Notes: a model not told the origin generated them from the sequence alone. Shown: positions 25,460 to 34,743, numbered from the stretch's first letter. The stretch: DNA of 64,000 bases from an uncultured Clostridia bacterium (GCA_934633695.1 CAKTYT010000006.1:1-64000), one strand, 5' to 3'. Numbers and translations: made by a program.

Positions 25460-25515
25460 GAAATATTCCGGTGGTGTCTGCGAGCAGGTTTGCGGTGCTG
25501 CCGGATATTTCTTTT
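25460..25515 (+). terminator. Terminator of the glutamate mutase operon
   Basis: GAAATATTCCGG (25460-25471) pairs with CCGGATATTTC (25501-25511) with one bulged T; the stem is followed by TTTT. It lies 10 bp after the mal stop. Confidence 0.65.
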
Positions 25516-25599
25516 CCGAAGAAAGGTGCCAACGCCGCTGTATGGAGCAAAGTGAACAATTTTTTTATAAAAAAATCTCGATAATTCCGAAAAAAACAC

Positions 25600-25628
25600 T
25601 TGACAAACTCGAATGCCTGGGTTAAAAT
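25600..25628 (+). promoter_or_regulatory. Sigma-A-type promoter for rpmG-secE-nusG
   Basis: TTGACA (25600-25605), 17-bp spacer, TAAAAT (25623-25628). A small hairpin GTCCC/GGGGAC follows in the leader. The rpmG start is about 100 bp downstream. Confidence 0.8.
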
Positions 25629-25729
25629 AACTAAGGTGTCCCTTTGCGGGGACTTTATTTAGCTTGAAGTTTATTCCGTCGGTCTTGGAGGCGGGGTAGG
25701 CAACAGCATAAAAACAAGGAGGCTCTACC

Positions 25730-25879
25730 ATGCGCGTTAAGATTACATTGGCTTGCTCCGAATGTAAGCAGAGGAACTACAATACGTTCAAAAATAAGAA
25801 GAACGACCCCGACAGGCTGGAGTTCAATAAGTATTGCCGCTTCTGCCGCAAGCACACTCTCCATAAGGAATCCAAATAA
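25730..25879 (+). CDS. rpmG: Ribosomal protein bL33, zinc-ribbon form
   Basis: A 49-residue protein beginning [19 protein letters not shown], with the second Cys pair in [10 protein letters not shown] near the C-terminus. Two CxxC pairs make this the zinc-binding (C+) version of L33. Size and sequence fit the large-subunit protein bL33. AAGGAGG lies seven bases before the ATG. In many Firmicutes rpmG directly precedes secE and nusG, as here. Confidence 0.97.
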   Translation: MRVKITLACSECKQRNYNTFKNKKNDPDRLEFNKYCRFCRKHTLHKESK

Positions 25880-25889
25880 GGAGCCTGTT

Positions 25890-26138
25890 ATGAAGAAAGA
25901 AAAAAACACTGAAAAGAAGAACTTTTTCGCCAAAGTCGGCGATTGGTTCAAGGGTGTCGGCAAGTACTTCGGCGAAGTTTTCGGCGAGGTTAAAAAACTC
26001 AGCTGGCCCAGCCGCAAGGAGCTTATTAACTTCACTCTTGCGGTAATTGCATTCGTTGCCCTTATGGCAGTTATCATGTGGGTTCTCGACCTCGGCTTCA
26101 GCCAGGGCATTTCCGCCCTTGCCAAGATTGGCCAGTAA
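25890..26138 (+). CDS. secE: Preprotein translocase subunit SecE
   Basis: An 82-residue single-pass SecE. A Lys-rich N-terminus leads to the amphipathic motif FGEVFGEVKKLSWPSRKELI that is diagnostic of SecE, followed by one membrane helix (about residues 48-70, FTLAVIAFVALMAVIMWVL). It clamps the SecY channel. Starts 10 bp after rpmG stop with GGAG upstream; nusG follows nine bases after its stop. Confidence 0.96.
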   Translation: MKKEKNTEKKNFFAKVGDWFKGVGKYFGEVFGEVKKLSWPSRKELINFTLAVIAFVALMAVIMWVLDLGFSQGISALAKIGQ

Positions 26139-26147
26139 GGACGAAGC

Positions 26148-26708
26148 ATGTCGGACGAAGTAAGGACTCACTACGGGGATGATACCCCGCTTGATGCCCG
26201 GTGGTACGTCGTCCACACCTACTCGGGGTACGAGAACAAAGTTAAAGAGGACCTTGAAAAGACGATCGAGAATCGTAACCTTCGGGATTTGATTCTGGAG
26301 GTCAAGTATCCCACCGAGCAGGTTACGGAAATGAAAGAAGGCTCCAAGAAGCCGAGGGTCGTTTCCCGTAAGGTGTATCCCGGATATGTAATGGTCAAAA
26401 TGGTCATGAACGATAATACTTGGTATGTCGTTCGCAATACACGCGGCGTCACAGGCTTTGTAGGCCCGGGAAGCAAGCCCATTCCCCTCACTGATGAAGA
26501 GGTTACGGCGATGGGCGTTGAGCGTATGCAGCTCAAACTCGATATCGAAGTCGGCGAAAGCGTCCGTGTTATCTCTGACCCGTTTGCAAACTTCATCGGC
26601 GTTGTTCAGGCAATTGACCCTGATACGCAGAAGATCAAGCTCAACATTTCACTCTTCGGCAAGGAAACGCCGATTGAACTGGACTTTGTTGAGGTGCAAA
26701 AACTTTAA
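26148..26708 (+). CDS. nusG: Transcription antitermination/elongation factor NusG
   Basis: A 186-residue NusG with the N-terminal NGN domain (ARWYVVHTYSGYENKVKEDL, then KVYPGYVMVKMVM and VRNTRGVTGFVGPG) and a C-terminal KOW domain (GESVRVISDPFANFIGVVQ, IKLNISLFGKETPIELDFVE). It binds RNA polymerase and couples transcription with translation or Rho. A 149-bp gap with a small TCCGC/GCGGA hairpin precedes rplK. Confidence 0.97.
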   Translation: MSDEVRTHYGDDTPLDARWYVVHTYSGYENKVKEDLEKTIENRNLRDLILEVKYPTEQVTEMKEGSKKPRVVSRKVYPGYVMVKMVMNDNTWYVVRNTRGVTGFVGPGSKPIPLTDEEVTAMGVERMQLKLDIEVGESVRVISDPFANFIGVVQAIDPDTQKIKLNISLFGKETPIELDFVEVQKL

Positions 26709-26857
26709 ACCCGTATGTTTTTCCGCTGAGCGGATTTGCATAGTGGGAGGTACGGCAAGCCCGGAAGGGTTATGCGTTTCTCTTCGCACGGCAATGGGTT
26801 TTGCCGCAGAATTTGTCGGACCGCTCGCACCACATTATTTTTAGGAGGAAATTTAAA

Positions 26858-27283
26858 ATGGCAAAGAAAATAACCGGCTTTGTCAAGCTGCAGATTCCCG
26901 CAGGTAAGGCAACTCCTGCACCGCCCGTAGGTCCCGCACTGGGCCAGCACGGCGTCAACATCATGGGCTTCTGCAAAGAGTTCAATGAGCGTACCGCTAA
27001 GCAGGCGGGCCTCATCATCCCCGTTGTTATCACGGTATACCAGGATCGTTCGTTCACCTTCATCACCAAGACCCCTCCCGCAGCTGTCCTCATCAAGAAA
27101 GCTTGCGGAATCGAGAGCGGTTCCGGTGTTCCCAACAAGACTAAGGTTGCGAACATCACCAAGGCACAGGTTAAGGAAATTGCAGAGCTCAAGATGCCCG
27201 ACCTCAATGCAGCAAGCCTTGAGGCAGCAATGAGCATGGTAGCCGGCACCGCACGCAGCATGGGCGTTGTCGTTGTTGACTGA
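26858..27283 (+). CDS. rplK: Ribosomal protein uL11
   Basis: A 141-residue L11, the standard size. Begins [20 protein letters not shown], then [20 protein letters not shown] (N-terminal domain, thiostrepton/GTPase-centre region) and ends with the rRNA-binding C-terminal part [27 protein letters not shown] lies upstream at good spacing. The start is placed at the ATG at 26858 although the frame is open upstream. Co-transcribed with rplA 18 bp later. Confidence 0.97.
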   Translation: MAKKITGFVKLQIPAGKATPAPPVGPALGQHGVNIMGFCKEFNERTAKQAGLIIPVVITVYQDRSFTFITKTPPAAVLIKKACGIESGSGVPNKTKVANITKAQVKEIAELKMPDLNAASLEAAMSMVAGTARSMGVVVVD

Positions 27284-27301
27284 GAAGCGAGGTACTGAAC
27301 T

Positions 27302-27991
27302 ATGAAGCATGGCAAAAAGTATATCGAAAGCACTAAAGTAATCGACAGGCAGAAGCTGTACGATCCCGAAGAAGGTATCGCAACCGTTATTGCAACTGCT
27401 AAAGCTAAGTTCGATGAAACTGTTGAAGCACACATCCGTCTGGGCGTTGACTCCCGTCACGCGGATCAGCAGGTTCGTGGTGCAGTCGTTCTCCCTCACG
27501 GTACCGGTAAAGTCGTTCGCGTTCTCGTCTTTGCAAAGGGCGATAAGGCTCGCGAAGCTCAGGAAGCAGGAGCAGACTTTGTAGGTGACGAAGAGATGGT
27601 AAAGAAGATTCAGACCGAAAACTGGTTTGGTTTCGATGTCTGCGTTGCAACTCCTGATATGATGGGCGTTGTCGGTAGAATCGGTCGTGTCCTCGGTCCG
27701 AAGGGCTTGATGCCTAACCCCAAGAGCGGCACTGTTACCATGGACGTTGCAAAAGCTATCACCGATATTAAAGCCGGTAAGGTTGAGTATCGTGTTGATA
27801 AGACCAATATCTGCCATTGCCCCATTGGCAAGGTCAGCTTTGGTAAGGATAAGCTCACTGAGAACCTCAACACTCTCATGGATGCTATTAACAAGGCAAA
27901 GCCCGCAGCAGCAAAGGGTACTTACATTAAGAGCCTCGTACTCTCCACCACTATGGGCCCCGGCGTTAAGTTCAACGGTATGAAGTTCTGA
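27302..27991 (+). CDS. rplA: Ribosomal protein uL1
   Basis: A 229-residue L1, full length. Motifs include [20 protein letters not shown] and LPHGTGK near the N-terminus, [16 protein letters not shown] in the middle and [17 protein letters not shown] near the end. It binds 23S rRNA at the L1 stalk and commonly autoregulates its operon through the rplK leader. A strong intrinsic terminator follows 44 bp after the stop, so rplJ and rplL are not linked here. Confidence 0.97.
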   Translation: MKHGKKYIESTKVIDRQKLYDPEEGIATVIATAKAKFDETVEAHIRLGVDSRHADQQVRGAVVLPHGTGKVVRVLVFAKGDKAREAQEAGADFVGDEEMVKKIQTENWFGFDVCVATPDMMGVVGRIGRVLGPKGLMPNPKSGTVTMDVAKAITDIKAGKVEYRVDKTNICHCPIGKVSFGKDKLTENLNTLMDAINKAKPAAAKGTYIKSLVLSTTMGPGVKFNGMKF

Positions 27992-28034
27992 TTTTGAATT
28001 CAACTCGGATGAAACAATAGGTTTTATTAACATT

Positions 28035-28072
28035 GGGCAGTGTGACTTCGGTCGCACTGCCCAAATTTTTTT
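28035..28072 (+). terminator. Strong intrinsic terminator after rplA
   Basis: GGGCAGTG-T-GAC (28035-28046) pairs with GTC-G-CACTGCCC (28051-28062) around a tight TTCG loop, followed by AAATTTTTTT. One of the clearest terminators in the window. Confidence 0.92.
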
Positions 28073-28081
28073 AGGGAGGGG

Positions 28082-28110
28082 TTGACAACACTGCTTAAGT
28101 GTGCTAACAT
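28082..28110 (+). promoter_or_regulatory. Promoter of the GntR-ABC operon with internal palindrome
   Basis: TTGACA (28082-28087), 17-bp spacer, TAACAT (28105-28110). The spacer contains the inverted repeat ACACT-GCTTA-AGTGT (28088-28102), well placed for autorepression by the GntR protein encoded next. Confidence 0.75.
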
Positions 28111-28180
28111 ACATAATACAGTCATGACGGATGGAACGGCAGTAAACCAATCCGCTGTTCGGACGTGGAAAGGAGAAAGG

Positions 28181-28549
28181 ATGTTTAATATTGACAAGAT
28201 GTCTCGTGTTCCGATTTACGAGCAGTTTATGAATCAATTTGAACAGGACATTATTCTCGGCAAATTGAAACCTGATGAAAAGGTACCGAGTGTGCGGTCA
28301 CTTTCGGTGGATTTGTCTGTCAACCCAAATACGCTTCAAAAGGCATATGCAGAGCTTGAGCGGAGAGAGCTTTGCTACAGTGTACCAGGAAGCGGAAGAT
28401 TCATTTCACCCAATGCGGCGGAGCTGAGTCGCAAGCGTAAGTTCGCATTGCTTGATGAAATAGTGGAATTGTGCAATGAATTAAAGCTTTTCGGTATTGA
28501 CATAAATACCGTTAAAGAGGCGGTTGACAGGGCATATGAAAAGAATTGA
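28181..28549 (+). CDS. GntR-family regulator, YtrA subfamily
   Basis: A 122-residue short GntR protein of the YtrA type: a winged helix (VPIYEQFMNQFEQDIILGKL, EKVPSVRSLSVDLSVNPNTL, QKAYAELERRELCYSVPGSG) plus a short helical tail with no ligand domain. YtrA-type regulators usually repress an adjacent ABC transporter operon, and this one is directly followed by an ATPase and a permease. Start at 28181 is supported by AAGGAGAAAGG immediately upstream. The operator candidate is the palindrome inside the promoter spacer. Confidence 0.9.
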   Translation: MFNIDKMSRVPIYEQFMNQFEQDIILGKLKPDEKVPSVRSLSVDLSVNPNTLQKAYAELERRELCYSVPGSGRFISPNAAELSRKRKFALLDEIVELCNELKLFGIDINTVKEAVDRAYEKN

Positions 28550-28586
28550 ACAACGCTGTTTGTAAATTCATGAAAGGAATATAATA

Positions 28587-29486
28587 ATGATTGAAATTTT
28601 AAATCTGAGAAAGAGTTTCGGTTCGGTACATGCAATCAATGGACTCACCTGCACGATTCCGTCAGGATGTATAATGGGTATGGTCGGTGCGAACGGTGCG
28701 GGAAAATCTACACTGCTGCGTATCCTTGCGGGGGTTTATAAGGCGGATGAAGGCAGCGTCAAACTGTTCGGAGAGGAAATCTATGATAATGTCGAAGCAA
28801 AGAAACACATTGTCTATGTTCCGGATACGATGCCAATGGCAGATAACTCAGCCAGCATGAAGAGAATGGCAAAGTTTTACTCGTCATGCTATGAAAATTT
28901 TGATTATGCCAAGTTTGAAAAGCTGGCAGGCTTCTTTAAATTGAACATTTCTGCGAAGATAAAGTCTTTTTCAAAAGGCATGATAAAACAGGCTCAAAAC
29001 GTACTCGCTCTTTCATGCAATGCAGATATTACCATGCTTGATGAAACCTTCGATGGGCTTGATCCGATCGTGCGAAACGAGGCAAAAAAACTGATCTATG
29101 CCGAGGTCTGCGACAGAAATGCTACAATAATCATTACAAGTCATTCTCTGCGTGAACTCGAGGATACATGCGACCGCCTTGCAATGATTTATAACGGCAA
29201 GCTTATTATGCAGAGCGATGTAAACGATCTCAAAACGCATCTGTTCAAAGTTCAGCTTGCGTTTAATGTCGAACGCAGCAGGGAGGATTTTAAAGGCTTC
29301 GAGGTTGTTTCGTTTGAAAAGAACGGGAGCGTTATGAACCTTATCATTCGTGGAGAAAGGGATATCGTTGAAGAACAGCTCAGGAAGATGGACCCCATTT
29401 TGATTGAAATGCTTCCCCTCTCCCTTGAAGAAGTCTTTACATATGAAATGGATGCACTCGGCTATAAGTTCGAGGAAATTCTGTAA
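28587..29486 (+). CDS. ABC transporter ATP-binding protein
   Basis: A 299-residue single nucleotide-binding subunit. Walker A is GANGAGKST (about residues 35-43) and Walker B is ITMLDETFDGLDP, with His switch ITSHSLRELED. The signature motif is SFSKGMIKQA, differing from LSGGQ at three places, as often in exporters of this YtrB/BcrA-like kind. About 80 residues follow the catalytic core. Paired with the following membrane protein. Substrate unknown; drug, bacteriocin or cell-wall-antibiotic related export is the common role of GntR(YtrA)-controlled systems. Confidence 0.88.
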   Translation: MIEILNLRKSFGSVHAINGLTCTIPSGCIMGMVGANGAGKSTLLRILAGVYKADEGSVKLFGEEIYDNVEAKKHIVYVPDTMPMADNSASMKRMAKFYSSCYENFDYAKFEKLAGFFKLNISAKIKSFSKGMIKQAQNVLALSCNADITMLDETFDGLDPIVRNEAKKLIYAEVCDRNATIIITSHSLRELEDTCDRLAMIYNGKLIMQSDVNDLKTHLFKVQLAFNVERSREDFKGFEVVSFEKNGSVMNLIIRGERDIVEEQLRKMDPILIEMLPLSLEEVFTYEMDALGYKFEEIL

Positions 29487-29506
29487 AGTGAAAGGAAGGA
29501 TTGAAT

Positions 29507-31759
29507 ATGCCAGTCTCAAAATTTTTCAACAAAACCTTCTTTAAAGAAACAATAAGGAGCCTGAAGATTCTCGGCATTGTCTGTACTGTAATATCTTTAT
29601 TGATCGGTATGGGGTCAGTGTCGGAGGGAACTCTTTACGTATGCATGTACATTGTCAGCAGCATGTTTTTTGTTATTGCGGGTGTGCATATTGCAAGCAG
29701 AATAAAGAGAAGGAGTGTCTGCGAGCTCTATGGCAGCATACCCGTTTCAAGAAGGCAAATGTGGGGGAGCTATACACTTGCTGCGGTCATATTAGGTGCT
29801 GCGATCATCATTGTCAATATCGCGGCTGTCGGTATACACATGGGAATTCAGACTCTCAGGGGTACTTCGTTCATACCGATTTTTGATTGGGGCAGGTATA
29901 TGGCAAACATGGCTGCTGCATTTATCGTCGGCATATGTGCAATGAATCTGGTTATGATAGGCATAAACCTGACAGGCAACGGCTTCGGTGCTGTTGTGGC
30001 GATCTATCTGATCGTGCTGGTTGCGGTGCTTTCACTGGCAGCAATGAGCAGGATCAGTCGTTCGCCGTTCGGTATCTTCTCCATGCTCTTCCCCGTAATG
30101 CCCGCAACAAAAATTGCGATTTTATGGGCAATGCTCATAGTATTAATGCTCGTACTCACGTTCTTCTCCTGCAAGACTTTCGTAAGCTTTCGTATGGAAA
30201 GTTCGGGAAAGTTCATGCGTTCACGCAAGACAGCAATTATTTTTGCAATAATTGCGGCAACATGTGCAGGGTTGTCAATAATTTTGAACGGAAAGTTCGA
30301 CAGCGTATTTATATCAGCTGCAAGCGGCATAGGTGCAGAAGCACTCATCGTATGTCTCATCGAAGGAATAGTGGTGTATCTTGGCATCATGCTGATCCAG
30401 CACAGAAAGTCTAAAGTTACGTTGAAGGAACTCGTCTATTTCCCTATTTCAATCGGTGCAGTCGGGATTGTCATTGCGGTCGGTCTGCTCTTCAGGGAAA
30501 ATGCGAAGACGATCGATATCAAACCCGATAACATCGCATATATAACGATTCCTCAAAACCTTGCCGAAACAATTGACTCGTATTCATATGTTAATACAGA
30601 CAGCGGCATCTATAACGATACCACAGTCGCAAGGAACGGTTACGGCACTGACGGCGAGGAAAAGATACATATCGTTTCACCAAAGGTGATAAACCTTATC
30701 TGTGAGGGCATCAGAGAAACAGAGAGCGAAATGACAACAGACAGCGTATTCGGCTTCAAAAACCAGCTCATGAGCAGTATTTTGGGGTACATGGGCTATG
30801 GTATCTACTCGGATTTCACTGTTACACTCAAAGACGGAAGGGACTACACTGTTTCGATATCCGTTTATGATAAACTTACAGAAAGCATTCTTGAATGTGA
30901 TGAATACATAGATAAGGCACTTGATGTTTCCAGGTTTGAAGGCGGTCGAATATTGGCGAAGGAAGAACGCTTCCAGAAGCTACTGCCCGTATTCATTGAA
31001 GAGTACAACAAGCTCAGCCGTGACGACAAGCTCAAGGTTTACGGATATGAACTTAAATGGGAAAACCTGAATGTTTACGGCAATTGTTTCCTCGTTTCAC
31101 GGGATGGTTCGCAAAACCAGCTGATTGCAATTACGTCGCTGACTCCAGAAACTGCGAAAATGTACATCGACATCTGCAATGAATTCACCGGTGAAGCTAA
31201 GTATATGGATTTTGCAATGCAGCGTCTCTATACTGACGAGTTTGGATATGCAGACTGTTTGTTCGGTGTTGATGGATTCTGCAAGAGCAATCCCAGACTG
31301 TCTTACAGCAGTGTGTACGAGTCAATGAATATCGTTTTTAACTCAACATTTAGTGAAGAAGTTGAAGGCGAAATATTCTACGATGATCAGGGTAATGAGG
31401 TGAGCCGTGATGAATACATACGTCTCGAAAGGAAGAAGCAAAAGATAAAAGCGGAAGCGAAGAAAGAGCTGGCAGAGCTCCTCGAAGCAGTCTATTCTTC
31501 AAATGCTTCTCCTTGGGACAGTGATTATGTCATCAGCATAAATGACTTTGGATGGATCGACTTGGAAGAGGAGTACACCGATGAGGATGGCAGGACCATG
31601 AGTTGGTCGGACTACTATGAATCTATACCATACCAGATAGCCAATCAGCTCAAAAAGTTCATCGGTGTGACCGAGGAGCAGTACATGAGATTGTTCGAGC
31701 TCATGGATATTTACACTGCCTACTTGGTCGATTCCGACTTCATCGAATACATTGATTAA
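29507..31759 (+). CDS. Large ABC transporter permease with C-terminal soluble domain
   Basis: A 750-residue membrane protein. The first about 345 residues hold roughly ten hydrophobic helices with an early basic loop (KRRSVCELYGSIPVSRRQM). The remaining about 400 residues are hydrophilic and acidic with no further helix that I can see, so they form a large domain on one face of the membrane. It begins with IKPDNIAYITIP and contains sensor-like repeats of short strands. Start at 29507 (AAAGGAAGG seven bases upstream) is preferred over the TTG at 29501. The gene ends by overlapping the stop region of a convergent permease gene by 20 bp. I do not know the substrate. Confidence 0.75.
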   Translation: MPVSKFFNKTFFKETIRSLKILGIVCTVISLLIGMGSVSEGTLYVCMYIVSSMFFVIAGVHIASRIKRRSVCELYGSIPVSRRQMWGSYTLAAVILGAAIIIVNIAAVGIHMGIQTLRGTSFIPIFDWGRYMANMAAAFIVGICAMNLVMIGINLTGNGFGAVVAIYLIVLVAVLSLAAMSRISRSPFGIFSMLFPVMPATKIAILWAMLIVLMLVLTFFSCKTFVSFRMESSGKFMRSRKTAIIFAIIAATCAGLSIILNGKFDSVFISAASGIGAEALIVCLIEGIVVYLGIMLIQHRKSKVTLKELVYFPISIGAVGIVIAVGLLFRENAKTIDIKPDNIAYITIPQNLAETIDSYSYVNTDSGIYNDTTVARNGYGTDGEEKIHIVSPKVINLICEGIRETESEMTTDSVFGFKNQLMSSILGYMGYGIYSDFTVTLKDGRDYTVSISVYDKLTESILECDEYIDKALDVSRFEGGRILAKEERFQKLLPVFIEEYNKLSRDDKLKVYGYELKWENLNVYGNCFLVSRDGSQNQLIAITSLTPETAKMYIDICNEFTGEAKYMDFAMQRLYTDEFGYADCLFGVDGFCKSNPRLSYSSVYESMNIVFNSTFSEEVEGEIFYDDQGNEVSRDEYIRLERKKQKIKAEAKKELAELLEAVYSSNASPWDSDYVISINDFGWIDLEEEYTDEDGRTMSWSDYYESIPYQIANQLKKFIGVTEEQYMRLFELMDIYTAYLVDSDFIEYID

Positions 31760-32903
31760 GTGGTCTTTGCGATCTCACTAAAGAAACTATCGAAAGCAGA
31801 ACCGCAGAAGCTGCTGTTAAAATCAGGATAAGGCGAGCTGCATTCGGCACGTCGACTGAAATACATTCAAGATATAGACCTTGCGGAGAAAAAAAACGCA
31901 GGGTCTTTATTGTGCCGTCAAAAGTGGCAAAGTTAATGAAGCAGCCGCCGAAAAGTCCGGTTATAAATGCGGTGAACGGTGCTGCAAAGCTGACCCTGCC
32001 GGAAGCGGAGAGACATGCAAACAGCAAGGACAATGCTGAGACATTAAGTGTGAAGGCAAAAAAAGCAATGACCTTCATCGGCGTAACAGAAAAGCCATTT
32101 GCAAGCATCGACGTTATGCCAATGAAAATTCCGACAATTATCAATGCAATGTAATCGGTGATGAGGGGAAAAAGCTTTGACCGCGATACATTGGCAAGAG
32201 TTGCTTCGACAGAACGGGCTTCATCCGTGCCGCAGAACGAACCCATCTGAAGCAAAATGAGAACGACGGCAAACGCAGTGATTCCGGCGGAACGGGTACG
32301 TACGGCAGAATAGACGGTTTGAGAAACAAATTCGCCGTTCGGATTACCGACAAAAACGATTTTGCATATGTTGTCCATGCTCAATCCCTCCGCATTGGAG
32401 GAAAGCAGATTGGAGAGACGGATGCTTTCGGCGTTTGTAAGCTCATGTCCAAGCAGCGTTTCAGCATACTCTTTTGCCCGAAGCTCTGAACGGAGAGCAA
32501 GGGCAACACCGCAGACCGTTTCAACAACTGCTTGCGAGCTTTCGGAGCCCTCGGCACATGTATATGAGAGCAGGTGAGTTCCGGAAACGAGGTTTGATGA
32601 AAAATTTGATTCGATCGTCAAAATGCCTTCAACTTTGCCTTCTTCAACGAGTCTTGAAACCTCGTCGAAATCTGAAATCGTGTTGAAAGCAATCTTTTCA
32701 CACGAACCGAGACGGTCAATAAGCTCGCAGGACAACGTGCCGCCATCAGAATTGGTGACAGCAATATTGACCTTGTCGGGAAGGCTTGCACTTAAGACGA
32801 AATTTACGCATAAAAAAACTAGCCCAACCGTAATGAGACAAAGTAAAAGCATTAGTATGCCGCCGGAAAATACCTTGATCTTAGTGAAAACAACCCTTAG
32901 CAT
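31740..32903 (-). CDS. ABC-2-type transporter permease (distal)
   Basis: A 387-residue ABC-2 permease: one N-terminal membrane helix (about residues 12-36), an extracellular domain of about 160 residues, then five or six helices including one with LLQMGSFCGTDEARSVEATL before it. This layout is that of YhgE/DrrB-like and lipid or peptide exporters. The gene overlaps the upstream permease by seven bases. Its 3' end overlaps the end of the plus-strand permease gene (31740-31759). No terminator lies between the two convergent operons. It forms a transporter with the next permease and the ATPase upstream. Confidence 0.8.
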   Translation of the reverse strand: MLRVVFTKIKVFSGGILMLLLCLITVGLVFLCVNFVLSASLPDKVNIAVTNSDGGTLSCELIDRLGSCEKIAFNTISDFDEVSRLVEEGKVEGILTIESNFSSNLVSGTHLLSYTCAEGSESSQAVVETVCGVALALRSELRAKEYAETLLGHELTNAESIRLSNLLSSNAEGLSMDNICKIVFVGNPNGEFVSQTVYSAVRTRSAGITAFAVVLILLQMGSFCGTDEARSVEATLANVSRSKLFPLITDYIALIIVGIFIGITSMLANGFSVTPMKVIAFFAFTLNVSALSLLFACLSASGRVSFAAPFTAFITGLFGGCFINFATFDGTIKTLRFFSPQGLYLECISVDVPNAARLILILTAASAVLLSIVSLVRSQRPLNQCIR

Positions 32904-34099
32904 TTTGTACGCCCATCCTTTCTCCGTATCATAAAATTAAAAATGGAGTTAGCTCGAATTACGATTACGCCAACGGACAATGAGGTGAAAAGAATCGTTA
33001 TCACTGAAAGCGGGAGAATGAAATGTTTGCCGTTAAGTCCGTTAAGAGCGTATGTAGGTATACTTATTACGCTCAGAAACTTTGCAAAAGGAGGGAAGAG
33101 CTTGACCGGATAAATAGTACCGCCAAAAAACAGTTCAAGAAGTGTTATCAATGCACTTACCATCATGTAGCATTCACGATTGCGGATAACAAGGGAGAGA
33201 AAAAGCGAAAACGCGAAACAGGCGGCAAAGGTTATCATAAATATCCACACCAGTTTCGCATTAAAACCCGAACCCAGTATGACTGCAACAGGTAAAAAGC
33301 CAAGCAATGAAAACAGCATTGCACAAATACACTTTGAAAATATCATCGACGACATACTCCCGCCGAGGAGAGTAAACCGTTCAAGTACACCCATGCCGAA
33401 TTCTTCGGGAATTGTTTTCACGACACAGAAGCTGCAAAAGAAAATCGCCATGCAAAGACAACACGCAGTAAAACTATTTTGCACACGGTCGATGGGAGCA
33501 TCGCTGATGTCATTGAAGAGATTGCCTCGACCCAACGCACTTTCAATTATTGACGTTGCTGCGGAGTCGCAGAATTCTCTGTATGTTGCTCCGTACATTT
33601 CGCCCTCGTGTGAGAGGGAATAGGCAGCAAACCAGGCATTGCGTTCGCTGAAAATAATGCTCGAAACAGAATCGAGTATTGTTTTTGTGAGACTGCTTTC
33701 CAGTTGTTTTTTGGAATTGAGGCAAACGGTTACCGGCATGCCGTCCATGCGGTAGAGGGAATAAAAATAGCCGCTCGGAATCACAATGACTGCGGCAACA
33801 TCCTCAAGCTCATTGGTAAACAGGACATCCTCCGAGGCATTGGGAGGAGTGATCCGCCTCACCTCGGAAAAGAGTTCGATGCGGCTGAGCTGCTTGATCA
33901 AGGATCGGGACATTACGCTCTCATCTTCGTCGGCAACGGCAATTGCGAAGCTTTTGACCGTAAGGTTAGCCGAAGCGGAGTCGCTAAGCCCAATGGAAAG
34001 AGCTGCCGCAAGGATCAGTGGAAGAAGCAGCGAAAAAACGCCCGCCGCCGAAAAAAATAAGCAAATATCTTTACGGATACAGGCAATTAATCCTTTCAT
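32897..34099 (-). CDS. ABC-2-type transporter permease (proximal)
   Basis: A 400-residue ABC-2 permease with the same architecture as its neighbour: a first helix at about residues 17-37 (FSLLLPLILAAALSIGL), an extracellular part of about 170 residues, and six C-terminal helices with the coupling region TIPEEFGMGVLERFTLLGGS. The pair probably arose by duplication and works as a heterodimer. Its start overlaps the ATPase stop by four bases (ATGA-type coupling). Confidence 0.82.
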   Translation of the reverse strand: MKGLIACIRKDICLFFSAAGVFSLLLPLILAAALSIGLSDSASANLTVKSFAIAVADEDESVMSRSLIKQLSRIELFSEVRRITPPNASEDVLFTNELEDVAAVIVIPSGYFYSLYRMDGMPVTVCLNSKKQLESSLTKTILDSVSSIIFSERNAWFAAYSLSHEGEMYGATYREFCDSAATSIIESALGRGNLFNDISDAPIDRVQNSFTACCLCMAIFFCSFCVVKTIPEEFGMGVLERFTLLGGSMSSMIFSKCICAMLFSLLGFLPVAVILGSGFNAKLVWIFMITFAACFAFSLFLSLVIRNRECYMMVSALITLLELFFGGTIYPVKLFPPFAKFLSVISIPTYALNGLNGKHFILPLSVITILFTSLSVGVIVIRANSIFNFMIRRKDGRTKC

Positions 34100-34743
34100 A
34101 ATTCGTTTCCTTCCTTTACGACCCTGAGCGAACCGCTTTCAATCAAAACAATACGATCTGCAAGTTGGTGTATCTCGTCAAGATGATGACTGACAAGAAC
34201 GACGGCACAGCCTCTGTTTTTCAGCTTTTTAAGCAGACCAAGAATAAGCTGCACTGATTCCTCGTCAGCTCCGACTGTCGGTTCGTCAAGCAGAAGCAGC
34301 TTAACGTCGCCGACAAGTGCAGCGGCAAGGTTGAGCCGCCGCTTCATTCCTCCGGAATAGGTTGAAACAGGTTTGTCAGATTTTTCGACCAGGTTGACCT
34401 GCTCAATCAGGTGTTTTGTTCGTATGGCCAGCCTTTTCCCGTGAAGACCCGCCGCACTGGCAAAAAAACGAAGATTTTCAAGCCCGGTAAGACCGGAATA
34501 GAGTGCATATTCCTGAGGAACATATCCAAGCTCGCCACGTCTAAGTATTTCCCGGGAAATACAACCCCTGTCGAGTCTTAAAATACCGGCAATAATTTTC
34601 AGCAAAGTGCTTTTGCCCGCACCGTTTTCGCCAATGATTCCGACGATTTCACCTTCGTTAATGTCAAGGGAAAACGGCCCCAACACACGGTTGAAGCCGT
34701 AAGCTTTTTCTATACTGTTTAAGCTGACTATCGGTTTAGTCAT
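34096..34743 (-). CDS. ABC transporter ATP-binding protein
   Basis: A 215-residue compact ATPase. Walker A GENGAGKST (about residues 38-46), Q-loop YVPQEYALY, signature TYSGGMKRRLNLAAAL, Walker B LLLLDEPTVGADEE and switch His in VLVSHHLDEI are all intact. It energises the two downstream permeases. The start lies four bases after the stop of the zinc-ribbon membrane protein gene, so all four form one operon. Confidence 0.9.
   Translation of the reverse strand: MTKPIVSLNSIEKAYGFNRVLGPFSLDINEGEIVGIIGENGAGKSTLLKIIAGILRLDRGCISREILRRGELGYVPQEYALYSGLTGLENLRFFASAAGLHGKRLAIRTKHLIEQVNLVEKSDKPVSTYSGGMKRRLNLAAALVGDVKLLLLDEPTVGADEESVQLILGLLKKLKNRGCAVVLVSHHLDEIHQLADRIVLIESGSLRVVKEGNEL

Noticed and set aside
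24115..25731. 538-codon open frame on the minus strand opposite the methylaspartate ammonia-lyase gene
   Set aside because: It is antisense to a gene with full family motifs. The frame is open because of codon bias in the real gene, and its translation resembles no family and is rich in Cys/His as shadows often are.
26705..28237. 510-codon open frame on the minus strand across rplK, rplA and the following promoter
   Set aside because: Antisense to two ribosomal protein genes and across a strong terminator; no ribosome site or family resemblance.
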